A stretch of DNA of 64,000 nucleotides from an uncultured Leptotrichia sp. (GTDB lineage Bacteria; Fusobacteriota; Fusobacteriia; Fusobacteriales; Leptotrichiaceae): the NCBI GenBank assembly GCA_937925095.1, contig CALEXX010000045.1, positions 1 through 64,000 of the forward strand. Reading direction: 5' to 3'. Below, one piece after another: positions 8,394 to 18,900 of the stretch. The translations under genes and the position numbers were made by a program. Numbering within the stretch: the first letter of the stretch is position 1; each line of letters starts with the position of its first letter. The notes below the pieces were generated by a model, which was not told where the DNA came from, searched no databases, and saw only the letters and a list, made by a program, of their open reading frames with translations.

Positions 8394-8422
8394 ATTATAA
8401 TGGATACTGTAACAAAAGTCAA
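8394..8422 (-). promoter_or_regulatory. Promoter of the amino-acid ABC operon and its leader
   Basis: TTGACT (8417-8422) and TATAAT (8394-8399) are separated by 17 bases on the minus strand. The predicted start lies about 50 bases before the leader ORF, giving a leader of about 330 bases before the binding-protein gene. Confidence 0.75.
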
Positions 8423-8533
8423 ATATATAAAATTTACAAATTCCATAAATCATATATATGAATAAACTATGTTTATTTCATTTACTATAATTCACAATAA
8501 ATATATTTTTTCACATATCTTATTTAATATACT

Positions 8534-9733
8534 TTATTTTTTCAACATAACATCTACAGCTGCTATATAATAATTTATTGAAAAATATAGAGCTTCATCT
8601 TTTATTTGAAATGCAGGATTATGCCATTCGTAAGGGCAGCCTGTACCTATAAATGCAAATAGACCAGGTACTTTCCCCTGATAGAAGGAAAAATCTTCTC
8701 CGCCTGTTGTCATTTCAGGCACTTTAACATCTGCAAATACTGAAACTTCTTCTTCTATTAGCTTTGCAAGTGTTTCATCATTATCTACAAATGGATGTGA
8801 ATCTCCCCACAAAATTTCGTATTTCTGTTCAAAAGCTTCTGTATAATTTTTTATAACCTGTGTAAATAGTTTTTTTATTCTTTCCTGTACAGATTTCTTA
8901 AAAGTTCTCATTGTACCTTCCATTACTACGCTTTCAGGTATTACATTCCATGTATTTCCACCTGATATTCTTGTTACACTGATTATTGCCATATCAGCAG
9001 GAGATACATATCTGCTCACTATCGACTGAATAGAAGTTACGATCTGACTGGCAGTCACTATTGGATCATTTCCATTTTGAGGTGCCGCCGCATGAGTTCC
9101 TGTACCGTTAATTTTAACTTCAAATCTGTCTACAGCCGCCATAAGAGGCCCTGATTTTATTCCAATTGTTCCCAGTGATAAATCAGGCTTGTTATGAATT
9201 CCTGCAATTGCTGAAACTTCTTCTAATGCACCTGAAGCTATTACTTCCTTTGCTCCTGCATTTATTTCTTCGGCTGGCTGAAAAATAAGCCTTACCCTAC
9301 CTTTCAGCTCTTTTTCCCTTTCTTTTAATACTTTTGCCGCACCTAAAAGGGAAGCTGTATGAAAATCATGGCCACAGGCATGCATTACCCCATCATTTTG
9401 TGATTTATACGGATAATCTGTCATTTCATTTATTGGAAGGGCATCAATGTCAGCTCTTAATGCAACTATTTTTTCCCCTTCCCCAATTTCAGCAATAACT
9501 CCTGTTTTCAAGTTAAAAGGTAAAATTTTTATATTATGTTCTGTTAAAAACTTCTTTATAAATTCTGTTGTTTTATATTCCTTTCCTGATAATTCAGGAT
9601 TTGTGTGAAGATATTGTCTGATTTCTCTTATTTCTTCAAGTAAACTGTCAGACAAATTATATTTTTGTAAAGCTTCTTTTAACAGTTCCTCTGGCAGTTC
9701 TTTTTTCTGGAATTCATTTTTTTCATTTTCCAT
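8534..9733 (-). CDS. M20 family amidohydrolase (N-acyl-amino-acid/hippurate hydrolase type)
   Basis: A 399-residue cytosolic metallopeptidase-like enzyme. The N-terminal catalytic domain carries RQYLHTNPELSGKEYKT, LRADIDALPI, MHACGHDFHTASLLGA and FQPAEEINAGAKE, which supply the two-metal ligands and the catalytic glutamate of the M20D group. The lid domain follows (about residues 195-310), then TTGGEDFSFY and the final histidine in EWHNPAF. Members hydrolyse N-acyl amino acids or small amides; the exact substrate is not visible. It has a GAAAGGGG site about 10 bases upstream. It is monocistronic or in a loose unit with the next upstream gene on the same strand. Confidence 0.9.
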   Translation of the reverse strand: MENEKNEFQKKELPEELLKEALQKYNLSDSLLEEIREIRQYLHTNPELSGKEYKTTEFIKKFLTEHNIKILPFNLKTGVIAEIGEGEKIVALRADIDALPINEMTDYPYKSQNDGVMHACGHDFHTASLLGAAKVLKEREKELKGRVRLIFQPAEEINAGAKEVIASGALEEVSAIAGIHNKPDLSLGTIGIKSGPLMAAVDRFEVKINGTGTHAAAPQNGNDPIVTASQIVTSIQSIVSRYVSPADMAIISVTRISGGNTWNVIPESVVMEGTMRTFKKSVQERIKKLFTQVIKNYTEAFEQKYEILWGDSHPFVDNDETLAKLIEEEVSVFADVKVPEMTTGGEDFSFYQGKVPGLFAFIGTGCPYEWHNPAFQIKDEALYFSINYYIAAVDVMLKK

Positions 9734-9802
9734 TTTAAAATTTCCCCTTTCTTTTCTATATCAAGTTAATAGCTATTTCTGAAAAGCTTATTTTCTCTAC
9801 TT

Positions 9803-10564
9803 TTATTTTTCCCTATGCACATTAAATCCTGTAGCCTGCTTTGTAGCCATTATTGTAACGTCTGATATTTGTACATGTTTAGGCTGATTTGCTACATATA
9901 ATGCCACATCTGCTATATCTTCAGGTTTTAAGGCTTCCACACCTTCATAAACTTTTTTGGCTCTTTCCTTATTTCCATGAAATCGCACTTCACTAAAGTC
10001 AGTTTCAACAATTCCTGGCTGTAATGTACTCACTTTAATATTTTTATCAATTGTATCTATTCTTATTCCATCGCTTAGAAATTTCACAGCAGACTTTGTG
10101 GCACAGTAGACTGCAGCTCCTCCATAGGAATAAATTCCAGCTGTAGAACCGATATTTATTATATGTCCGTTATTATTTTCCACCATATTTGGGATAACTT
10201 CCCTTGTTACATACAGAAGTCCTTTTATATTTGTATCAATCATTCTTTCAATATCGGCTATATTATAATCCTGAAATTTTTCCAATCCAAGTGCAAGTCC
10301 CGCATTGTTTATAAGAATATCTATTTTTCCTGAATTTTTAATTATTTCCTTTACTGTATCCCTTACTTTTTCATATCCTGTCACATCAAGTTCATAAATA
10401 TCAACCTTTACATCATATCTGCCTTCAATATCATTTTTTATTTCCTGAAGTTTTTCCTTCCTTCTGGCACACAAAATGAGATTATCCCCATTTTTACCAA
10501 AGGAATAAGCCATTGATTTTCCTATTCCACTGGAAGCTCCCGTTATAAAAATATTTCTTTTCAT
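9803..10564 (-). CDS. Short-chain dehydrogenase/reductase (YdfG-like)
   Basis: A 253-residue classical SDR. The NAD(P)-binding motif TGASSGIG is at residues 8-15, NNAG near 87, the catalytic serine in NIGSTAGIYS and the YCATK active-site motif near 155, followed by LQPGIVETDFS. The length and the downstream RF...EDIADVALYVANQP region resemble YdfG-type 3-hydroxy acid dehydrogenases, which oxidise serine or malonic semialdehyde relatives, but SDR substrates are hard to predict. AAAGGATG precedes the ATG. It stands between the M20 gene and the large helicase, all on the minus strand. Confidence 0.9.
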   Translation of the reverse strand: MKRNIFITGASSGIGKSMAYSFGKNGDNLILCARRKEKLQEIKNDIEGRYDVKVDIYELDVTGYEKVRDTVKEIIKNSGKIDILINNAGLALGLEKFQDYNIADIERMIDTNIKGLLYVTREVIPNMVENNNGHIINIGSTAGIYSYGGAAVYCATKSAVKFLSDGIRIDTIDKNIKVSTLQPGIVETDFSEVRFHGNKERAKKVYEGVEALKPEDIADVALYVANQPKHVQISDVTIMATKQATGFNVHREK

Positions 10565-10615
10565 TTTACATTCATCCTTTCGTTATAAGTAATCCAATAT
10601 ATCAAAAGAAATTTT

Positions 10616-13600
10616 CTATATGTAATCTGCCATGTTCAGTAATTTATACTTATATCCCATGCCTTCGAACATATTTTTTCTATATATAAGCCCTCTATAT
10701 GCAGTTTTTCCATTGAATGTTTCTATATCGTTAATGTCTATTACAGTTTTTGCCCTATCCGCATCTTTATCCTTTACTGCATAAGGAAGAATAAATCCAC
10801 CAATTCTATAATTTTTTACTACTTCTTCGTTTTCTGCCAGTCCTGTTTCCTTTGCAATTATTTTTACAATCTTGCTGTCTGTTTCCTGAATTTTTTCATA
10901 CGGAACGCTGGAATATTTTGTTTTATTTACTGCCAGAGTATCTAAAATTCTATTTTCCTTATCTATATCATTTTCTGATACAGCCTGTGCATATGCAAGA
11001 TATGCATAAAATACTCCTCTACCATTGTTCCCATTTTTTGTAATTTCATTTTCCCATGTATTTATATTTTCTTCAGGAATCGAAGTAAACACGTCAAATT
11101 TATATTTTGCCCTTGTTATTAATACATTTAAGAGCTTATATCCCTTCTGCTGATTATTTAAAGGCCCAAAATTCTGTATAAATTTCCCTTCTTCATTTTT
11201 TCCGAAAGTTGTAGAAAATATCATTACATCTCTTTCGTCTCCCTGAACATTTTCAAGATTTTTTACAAACATATTCTTTTCAAGTAGTTCATTATAACGG
11301 CTTTTTACTGTTTCATTGTCATTTTCCCTTAAATATGAGTTTATTCTATTTAGAATATTTGTTTTCTGCTCCAGATTCAAAGTAACTATTCCCACACTTG
11401 GTAATTTACCATCTATAAGTATTTTATCACTGAAAATATGTTCTATAATTTTATCTGCTTCATCATCATTTTTTCTAGCTTTGTACACTCCATCCACTCT
11501 ATAATATTCGATTGGTGTGTATTCTGACTTTGACGGCATTGGAACAAGCCTTGATTCGTAAAATGCAGCATTGGAAAAATTAATCAGTTTCGGATGCTTC
11601 GATCTATAATGGAAATCAAGATAAGACATAACCACATCTTCATTCAAGTTATTTACATAATCAAGCAAAGACTCGCTATCTGCTAAAAATAATGTTTCCT
11701 CATCTATTTCTTCATTATCAGTTTCCTTCTGATCCATTTCTGCTCCAAAATAGTTTGAAGGTGGCATCTGATGAATATCTCCTGAAACTATCTTATATTT
11801 TCCTCTCATCATGGAAGGCAATACTTCTTCCAGTTTAAGCTGACTGGCTTCATCGAATATTACTAAATCAAAAATCCCTTCCTGCAATGGAAATACAGCA
11901 CTACATGTATTCGGATCAGTCATTATCACAGGAAAAATCTTTTTGAAAAATTCTACATCTGTTCCTATAATTTCCCTCAATGTGTTTATTTTACCGTATT
12001 TTGCATTTTTTCTAAGATTATACAGCATTTTTATGTTGTCTTCTCTTCCCATCGAACCGAGTGCTCTTCTTCTTGTTTCCTGCCAGTTTTTCTTTATCTG
12101 ATACTTCTGATTATCAATTATAAATTTATCATGCTCAAGCAGTTTTCCTATATTTACTGAGTAATCCCTGTACATTTCACTTTTCACATTGCTATTCTGT
12201 AACAATGAATAATAGTAGGACAGCTTCAGAAATTCTTTCCTGTCTTCAATTTTATTTTCTTCAACATATTTTATAAAATTATTTATGAAAGCTTCTTCTT
12301 CTCTTGTTATTTCTCCACTTTTCTTTTCATCGATAAAACTCATAAATCCATTTCTGTTGTCTACAATTTCATTTAATATTTCAGAAAATTCTTCCAGTTC
12401 CTTTTCATATTTTCCATAATCATGATGAGTAAATTTTTTATCTATGTATTTGTCATTATACGCAGATATTTTCCCGGAATTTTTATAAATATCCTCCCAT
12501 GCATTCTTTATGCTTTTTACTTTGGAATTAAATATGGAAAAAATTGAAACCTTAAGTTTATTTACACCAAAAAATTCTTCAAACTGTTTACCATACTTTG
12601 CTGTATTATCCTTAATGAAATTTATCATTTTTTTTGTGTCATTTAATGTATTTGAAGTTTCTTCAAAAAATATTTCATATGACTGTATATTTTTAAACTT
12701 ATCGTTATATATTCCTTCAAGTTTTCTGATTTTATCAATACTTCCTATTTTATTAAGTAATCTATCAACAATGTCAAGAATTCTATATATTGTATCAGAA
12801 TTATTTTTCTCAGTATCCACATGATAGTAATCCTTGTATTCTTTTCCTCCTAGAAGATTCAACATTGCATCATTTACTGTTAAATTAGTATTTTTCATAT
12901 TTCCTTCTAAAGATTTCTGATGATTGTTGTATTTTTCCTTCAGAGCTTTATATTCCATTACCGAATACTCATATTTTGCTTCATCAAACTGTTCAGTCTT
13001 AGGTAGATTTTCTGCAAGATCTCTAACCCTTTTTACTATGTCCCTTCTATCTTTTACAGGATCATTCAGCATTACAGTAAGATCTCCAAGACCAATATCT
13101 GTCAATTTTTCATATATTACATCCAGTGCTGTTTTCTTCTCACACACAATCAGAATATTTGCACCATTCTCAAGTGAATTTGTAATAATTGCTGTCAAAG
13201 TCTGGCTTTTTCCTGTTCCCGGAGGCCCCTGAATAATTTTATACTGACTGTCTGTCAATGTTTCTACAACATTCTGCTGACTTGGATCGGTCGAAATTGA
13301 TGTATTTTTATTCAGCTGAAAATCATCCCTTTCAGATACATTAAATTTAAATTGGGAAAAGTTTTCTACTAAAGTATTGAAATCCTGTATTATTCCTTCA
13401 TTCTGACGTTTAAACAGTCCTAGTACCCCTCCATAGAAAATAAACGGAGCATTTTTCCCCTTTTCATCAATTTTTTCAGCATTTTCAGGAAATTTCTCCA
13501 GCTTGAATTCCTCAGAATATTCTATTTTCAATTTTTTGTTTATTTCAGAAAGTATATTTTTTATTTCCTCAAATGTAAGAATACTGTCATCCTCATCTTT

Positions 13601-14116
13601 TCCTGCTTCATACACAGACGACAAATCAGTTTTATCATCTGAAAGAAGCTGCATCAGCAGTACTTTATTAATTTCAGCAGTAGAATTTTCATCCTTTGAA
13701 ATTATAAACTCATTCATATCAGATTTAGATCTTGTTATATCCAGTTTCCATATAAATAAAGGAGATTTCATAACTGATTTTGTCTTATTATTCTGCTTTA
13801 CAAGAATCGGATATCCCAATGCAAGGCTATTTACTCCTTCTTCCCTTAAAATATTCATATTTTCATTAAAAAGATACTGAATTTTTCTTTCAACAGACTG
13901 ATTTTTTTCTTCATTTGTCATTCTAATTTTCATACTGAAGTCTTTTTTCGTAAATAGATTTTCAAAAAAATTTTTAGAAAATTCTGGATTTATCTTGTCA
14001 AAATCTGACAAATCCATTCTTGCCCTGTATCTTCCAGGCATTGCACTTAGATAAATACTCCTCATTGAACCTACATTCAGCTTTTCCACCAGCAGATTTA
14101 AAAAATTAATATTCAT
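10616..14116 (-). CDS. Large Upf1-like SF1 helicase/ATPase
   Basis: About 1166 aa. The central and C-terminal parts form an SF1B (DNA2/NAM7/Upf1-like) motor: Q-region TLTDSQYKIIQ, Walker A GPPGTGKS near residue 297, Walker B LVIFDEASQ near 752, motif III GDIHQMPPS near 778, then VQGDERDVMIFS near 950 and LLNVLITRAKYKF near 1000. Roughly 450 residues, partly helical, separate Walker A from Walker B, an insertion typical of the AAA_11/AAA_12 large-helicase group. The N-terminal 270 residues and C-terminal 100 carry no domain I recognise. I place the start at ATG 14116; an in-frame TTG lies eight codons earlier. Such proteins are often found in defence islands, but no partner gene is adjacent, so a role in nucleic-acid repair, RNA turnover or phage defence is open. 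Confidence 0.8.
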   Translation of the reverse strand: MNINFLNLLVEKLNVGSMRSIYLSAMPGRYRARMDLSDFDKINPEFSKNFFENLFTKKDFSMKIRMTNEEKNQSVERKIQYLFNENMNILREEGVNSLALGYPILVKQNNKTKSVMKSPLFIWKLDITRSKSDMNEFIISKDENSTAEINKVLLMQLLSDDKTDLSSVYEAGKDEDDSILTFEEIKNILSEINKKLKIEYSEEFKLEKFPENAEKIDEKGKNAPFIFYGGVLGLFKRQNEGIIQDFNTLVENFSQFKFNVSERDDFQLNKNTSISTDPSQQNVVETLTDSQYKIIQGPPGTGKSQTLTAIITNSLENGANILIVCEKKTALDVIYEKLTDIGLGDLTVMLNDPVKDRRDIVKRVRDLAENLPKTEQFDEAKYEYSVMEYKALKEKYNNHQKSLEGNMKNTNLTVNDAMLNLLGGKEYKDYYHVDTEKNNSDTIYRILDIVDRLLNKIGSIDKIRKLEGIYNDKFKNIQSYEIFFEETSNTLNDTKKMINFIKDNTAKYGKQFEEFFGVNKLKVSIFSIFNSKVKSIKNAWEDIYKNSGKISAYNDKYIDKKFTHHDYGKYEKELEEFSEILNEIVDNRNGFMSFIDEKKSGEITREEEAFINNFIKYVEENKIEDRKEFLKLSYYYSLLQNSNVKSEMYRDYSVNIGKLLEHDKFIIDNQKYQIKKNWQETRRRALGSMGREDNIKMLYNLRKNAKYGKINTLREIIGTDVEFFKKIFPVIMTDPNTCSAVFPLQEGIFDLVIFDEASQLKLEEVLPSMMRGKYKIVSGDIHQMPPSNYFGAEMDQKETDNEEIDEETLFLADSESLLDYVNNLNEDVVMSYLDFHYRSKHPKLINFSNAAFYESRLVPMPSKSEYTPIEYYRVDGVYKARKNDDEADKIIEHIFSDKILIDGKLPSVGIVTLNLEQKTNILNRINSYLRENDNETVKSRYNELLEKNMFVKNLENVQGDERDVMIFSTTFGKNEEGKFIQNFGPLNNQQKGYKLLNVLITRAKYKFDVFTSIPEENINTWENEITKNGNNGRGVFYAYLAYAQAVSENDIDKENRILDTLAVNKTKYSSVPYEKIQETDSKIVKIIAKETGLAENEEVVKNYRIGGFILPYAVKDKDADRAKTVIDINDIETFNGKTAYRGLIYRKNMFEGMGYKYKLLNMADYI

Positions 14117-14307
14117 ATTTAGATTTAAAACCTTCTTCAAATATTATAAATAATATTCCACAGCATTCTAATAACTGTCATCTGAAGAGTTTTTTCTCCT
14201 TTCCTTTTAAATATTATCCATATTGATTTATATAATAATTATACTAAAAAAGACTAGATTATTCCAGCCTAATTTAGTATATTTCATTGATGTATTAAAA
14301 TAAAATT

Positions 14308-14790
14308 TTAGAATTCCAGACGCATTTCATACCACACAACTCCACCATGGGTAGATTCAGATACTCCCTCATTTTTAAATCCAAATTTTGAATAATAATG
14401 TACAAGTGCATCCTTACAGGTTAGAACTACTCCTTTTCTTTTTTTATCTTTTGCATCCTTAATCATTTCATTTAGTAATTTTTCAGCATAACCTCTTTTT
14501 CTGTAGTCAGGTAATGTATTAACTCCAAAAACCATCTGCCATTCACCTTCAGGATTGTGTAAATGAGGATTTTCATACATTTCATCTGATAAATTTGGGA
14601 TATCTGTTACCATTCCATTTACAAAACTGACGATTTTCCCATCTTCCTCAAGAATCCAGAAATAATCAGGATATACAGTCAACCTTCCTTTAAATGATTC
14701 TTCTGTTGCAGCTTCACTTACTGGAAAACACTCTGCTTCTATAGCTGTTATTTTCTTCAGATCTTGAATTTTTCCTCTTCTTATATTCAT
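14308..14790 (-). CDS. GNAT family N-acetyltransferase
   Basis: A 160-residue GCN5-related acetyltransferase. It begins MNIRRGKIQDLKKITAIE, and motif A is visible as VNTLPDYRKRGYAEKLLNEM, the acetyl-CoA pyrophosphate-binding loop, followed by VVLTCKDALVHYYSKFGF. I use ATG 14790, preceded by AGGAAAGG at good spacing, instead of the in-frame ATG 21 bases earlier that has no site. The acceptor substrate cannot be predicted. It is transcribed like its neighbours but separated from them by 150-250 bases. Confidence 0.88.
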   Translation of the reverse strand: MNIRRGKIQDLKKITAIEAECFPVSEAATEESFKGRLTVYPDYFWILEEDGKIVSFVNGMVTDIPNLSDEMYENPHLHNPEGEWQMVFGVNTLPDYRKRGYAEKLLNEMIKDAKDKKRKGVVLTCKDALVHYYSKFGFKNEGVSESTHGGVVWYEMRLEF

Positions 14791-14948
14791 AAATTTATCC
14801 TTTCCTGACATTTTTTTAACTTTTTACTTTATTTTACCTTTATCTTCTGAAAAAATCAATTGGGTATTTCTGTTAAAAATATTTTTCAGTTTCTAATATC
14901 TTTAATATAACTACCATATGTATAAATATAATTTCTAAAAACATACGT

Positions 14949-14999
14949 AAAACGGTAACAAAGATACCTTCATGAAATGATATCCTATTACCGTTTTAC
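14949..14999. terminator. Hairpin downstream of arm A of the injection-system locus
   Basis: AAAACGGTAA (from 14949) and TTACCGTTTT (ending about 14998) form a perfect 10-bp stem with an AT-rich loop that can also pair internally. Poly-A on one side and poly-T on the other would make it work in both directions; its place just after the 15040 gene suggests it ends the arm A transcript. Confidence 0.55.
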
Positions 15000-15039
15000 T
15001 TTATCTACTTTTTCAATAATTTATTTTTACCTTTTCATC

Positions 15040-15954
15040 CTATAAATTTTTAGCGTCAATTACTTTTACATCATTTAAATTTTTTAATGAATATTCATAA
15101 ATTTTTCCATCATCATAAATATATAAAATCCCTTTATATATCGTCAAATCAATTTTCCTGTAATCTTTTACTTTAATTTCTTTTATCGGTTTCTGATTCT
15201 CATCAACTATTATTATTCGGTTATCTTTTAGGATATGAATATTATTAAGATTTTTATACTCGTTTTTAAATAGAGGAGTAGATGTTTTCATTTCCCTTTC
15301 TCCCCATTCCTTTTCTGAAAGCCCCTCTATTTTTTCAACTTCCTCTATTACTTTATCAACTTTTTTTAATCCATATCTTCCTGCAATTTCATAATTATCA
15401 AATTCTATATTCTTATAATACAAGTCAAAAAATATTCTTATTTCTTCTTCAGTAAAATTTTTCTCCAGTATTGGAAGAAGAATACTTTCCTTGTCTTCTG
15501 TTTTATTAAATTCTTTCAGAACTTGTTTTTTCCCGTATTTCAATTCATCTCTTAAAACAGATTCAAGAAAATACATCTCATTAGATTTCTTTTCAAATTC
15601 CATAATCAGCTTTATTATCTGTATGATTTTTTCTTCATCTGTATTGAAATTTTTTAAAAATTTAGCAATATCTGTATCGATATATTCTTGGTCAAATTCT
15701 AAAATTTTTTCTAATTTTTTTTCCTTTTCTTGAATATACTTTACTAATATTTGATTTTTACTTTGAATCTCTACATTATTCTGATTCAAATAAAAATATT
15801 TTTTATTAAATTCTTCTAAAGTAATATATTTAGTTTCTTTACTTTGCTGCATTTCCTTTCCCATACCTTCCCTCTTTTCGATTTTTCTTTCTTCACTTTT
15901 ATTTATACAGGAAAACAATAAAAATAAAATTAGAAATACTTGCAATTTTTTCAT
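15040..15954 (-). CDS. Predicted lipoprotein, candidate immunity protein for the adjacent cargo
   Basis: A 304-residue protein with a lipoprotein signal (MKKLQVFLILFLLFSC, cysteine at residue 16). The middle is charged and helical; the C-terminal part (residues 235-300) has repeated short beta segments such as IHILKDNRIIIVDENQKPI and LYIYDDGKIYEYS that look like propeller-type blades. I recognise no family. It is ten bases downstream of the 1370-residue muramidase-like cargo gene, on the same strand. An envelope-anchored protein beside a cell-wall-degrading cargo is the usual arrangement for an immunity protein; that role is inferred from position only. Confidence 0.65.
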   Translation of the reverse strand: MKKLQVFLILFLLFSCINKSEERKIEKREGMGKEMQQSKETKYITLEEFNKKYFYLNQNNVEIQSKNQILVKYIQEKEKKLEKILEFDQEYIDTDIAKFLKNFNTDEEKIIQIIKLIMEFEKKSNEMYFLESVLRDELKYGKKQVLKEFNKTEDKESILLPILEKNFTEEEIRIFFDLYYKNIEFDNYEIAGRYGLKKVDKVIEEVEKIEGLSEKEWGEREMKTSTPLFKNEYKNLNNIHILKDNRIIIVDENQKPIKEIKVKDYRKIDLTIYKGILYIYDDGKIYEYSLKNLNDVKVIDAKNL

Positions 15955-15964
15955 ATAGCTTCAC

Positions 15965-18900
15965 CTACTTTTTATATTTTTCTATCCTATTGGTTATATT
16001 ATTTTTTATTCTTATTACAATATTATTTATTTTCTGCTGATTTATTTTATTCGATGAAACCTCTCCACTTATCTCCTGATTTTTAGTATCCCCTAAAACT
16101 GTTCTACTTTTTCTATTAATTTTTTCTACCTTATAAGCAAAGTCCATTATTTTATCAAAAAAAATCCGTGAATTTTCTGAAAAATATATATTCCCACGAC
16201 TTTTATGTCTACTTATTATCTTTTTTGTAGAAGGTAATAGACAACCTACTGAATATCCCCTATGATCTCCATGATGAATTAAAATCCATCTATTTTTAGG
16301 GATTAATGTTCTGTTATTTGAATCTTTTTTATGATTTTGTACTCCTATTGCCATGTAAGATTTTCTAATCAGATTTCCATTTTCATCCCTTTTTTCTGGT
16401 CTTAAATGCCATCTTAAATCATGAGTCCCTTCTATTATTCTTTTATCTTTATTCCCATTTATTTCATTTTCTCCCCCAGGTTCTATAACATACCCGTCAT
16501 ATCCTTCCAATTTTTTTCCAGAAGGATCCAATATTGAAAAATAAGATATTGTAGAGTTCTTTTTGGCATTTTCCTTTGTCCATTTTTTAGGATCTGTATT
16601 ATAGTATTCTTCAAATCTCTCAACATAAAAAGTATATTTCCCCTGAACTCCCAAATGTGGGCAATTTCCTGAACTGCAGCTGTCCTCTCTTTTTTCTGTT
16701 TTTGATGAATTTACACTACTGGAAGATTTTGATGGTTTGGATATACTTTCATTATTATTCTTTTTATTAGTTTCTGAAACTTCAGAAGAATTTTTGCTAT
16801 TACTGGCAACTGTTGTATTTACTGTTTTAGAAATTTTATTCTTTCCATGATTTTTATTCCATTCCAACTGATTAAAAGGACACATTACAGATATTTTTCC
16901 ACTTTTTCTTATTATCCTTAAAATATCCCATTCTGTAGGAGTTTTTTTTGTAGTATCATACAGATTTCCTCCCATTCCAATCCAAGTAAGTATATCGCCA
17001 ATTTTTGTCTCCTGCTTATCCTCTCCCTTCAGATTAAGTCTGTTTACTCCAACATTAAAATTATTCAATCCTCCTATTTTAGATTTTGTACTTTTTTCAT
17101 CCATAGTCAGCTCTGCTTTTATAAGATCTTTTTCCTCATTTTTCATTGAAAGCCTTGCAGACTGCATCAGATAACCATATACCATTGCAGGTAGAATTTT
17201 TGCAGAATAAAAATTTTTTCTTTCATGATCACACAGGGAAATCCCTTTTTTTCTTATTATCCCTTTTGTATCAATATTAGGATTAGATAGCTGCCTCACT
17301 CTTTTATACGAATCTCTAAACACCTGAAATATTTTACCTCTTAATTCATTTTCTTTTTCCTTTGTCACCTCCGATTTCATTATTGACATTTTTTTCTTAT
17401 TGCTTTCTACAATCTTTTTGTATTCTTTCTCTTCTTCGGAAGTAAGCCCTTTTCCTGTAATCATCCCAGCTGTTTTTTTATTTATATACGGTTTTAACTT
17501 ATTTTCTGTCTGGCTTATATATTTTTTCGCATTGGCAAACTTCTGACAGGATTTTTTTAATGAAGTCTGCATAAAATTATTGTTTATATCCCTACATACA
17601 TCTACTAGCAGTTTATACACACAGTCAGCATCCCTCACGCTTTCTTTAAATTCTGTTTTTTTATCTTCTGCTATCCCTATTTCCTTCTGACCTGCATCAT
17701 CAATACTGACAATTCCTCCATATTTGCACTTTATTGTGGAAATATCCAATAATGCAGGATATTCTCCAACCTTTACATCTGTATTTTTCTCCCATTGACC
17801 TAAAAGTTCAGGTTTACATATTCCAATTGCACGACATTTTTTAAATGGTAAAATTTTTTTATCATTTATATTCGCCTGCTTTCCTCCCATTAAAGTTATA
17901 TTGTCCTGACTTATTACCAGTTTACTTATATCTTCTCCTAAGGTACATTTCAACATGCAGTTGTCATTTACAAATAATTCTCCTGTCGGCTTTACTATAT
18001 TCTGGAAATCATAAAAGGACTTATAGAAGGAATAAATATCCATGGAATCTATATTTGCTGAATAATCTCTCAGTTCCTTGCAATCTTTAAATAATTTATG
18101 CATTATTGACCTGTCTTTTTCAAAGTCAGACTTATCTCTATAATTTTCGTATATTTCATCTATTAAGTTACTTATCTTCCTTATATTTCTTACTTTTATT
18201 GCTGACTTGGAGGTTATCCAGTCATTCAGAAGAGTAGTCACTCTTATTTCATTCCCAAGTTTTTCAAGCCTGTTATATAGTCCTGTCTCTGTTTTTGATG
18301 GAATATCTATTCCTCTATGTTTTTTTACATACCACAATAAATAATTTCTAACTATATTGCTATCCTTATACTTATGGTTATCAAAATGCTTTGTTTCATT
18401 TTCTCCCTTAAATCCTGTCTGAACTGACAAAAATTCTATTATTATATTTTCAATTAACCGTTTGGTTAATGGATATTGATTTATTCCATTTTCATCAATT
18501 TCATAGAATTTCTGATATTCACTATCGTTTGAATACAGCTCTTTCATTAAACTTATACATCTTATTTTTGGAAAATCTGAATCTGAAATATTTTTTTTAG
18601 CAACCTTTATCACTATTTCATCAATATCTTTTATTCCCTTCATATACTTGTCATATTTTTCAGGGAGTACATTTTTTTCTACTTTATGTGCATTCTTTTC
18701 CTCTTTTACATTTTTTGAACTATTATTTAATGTATCCTGTATCTTATTTGTAAATCCTAATTTAGGCTGATTTTCTCCAATAGGTTTTCTGTCAGGATAT
18801 TTTACATATTTTGCTGAATATTGACTTAACACATACTCCAGTGATTCTATTCTGCTTTTATTGAAAATCGGATTACTCCACACATAATAAATAATATCCT

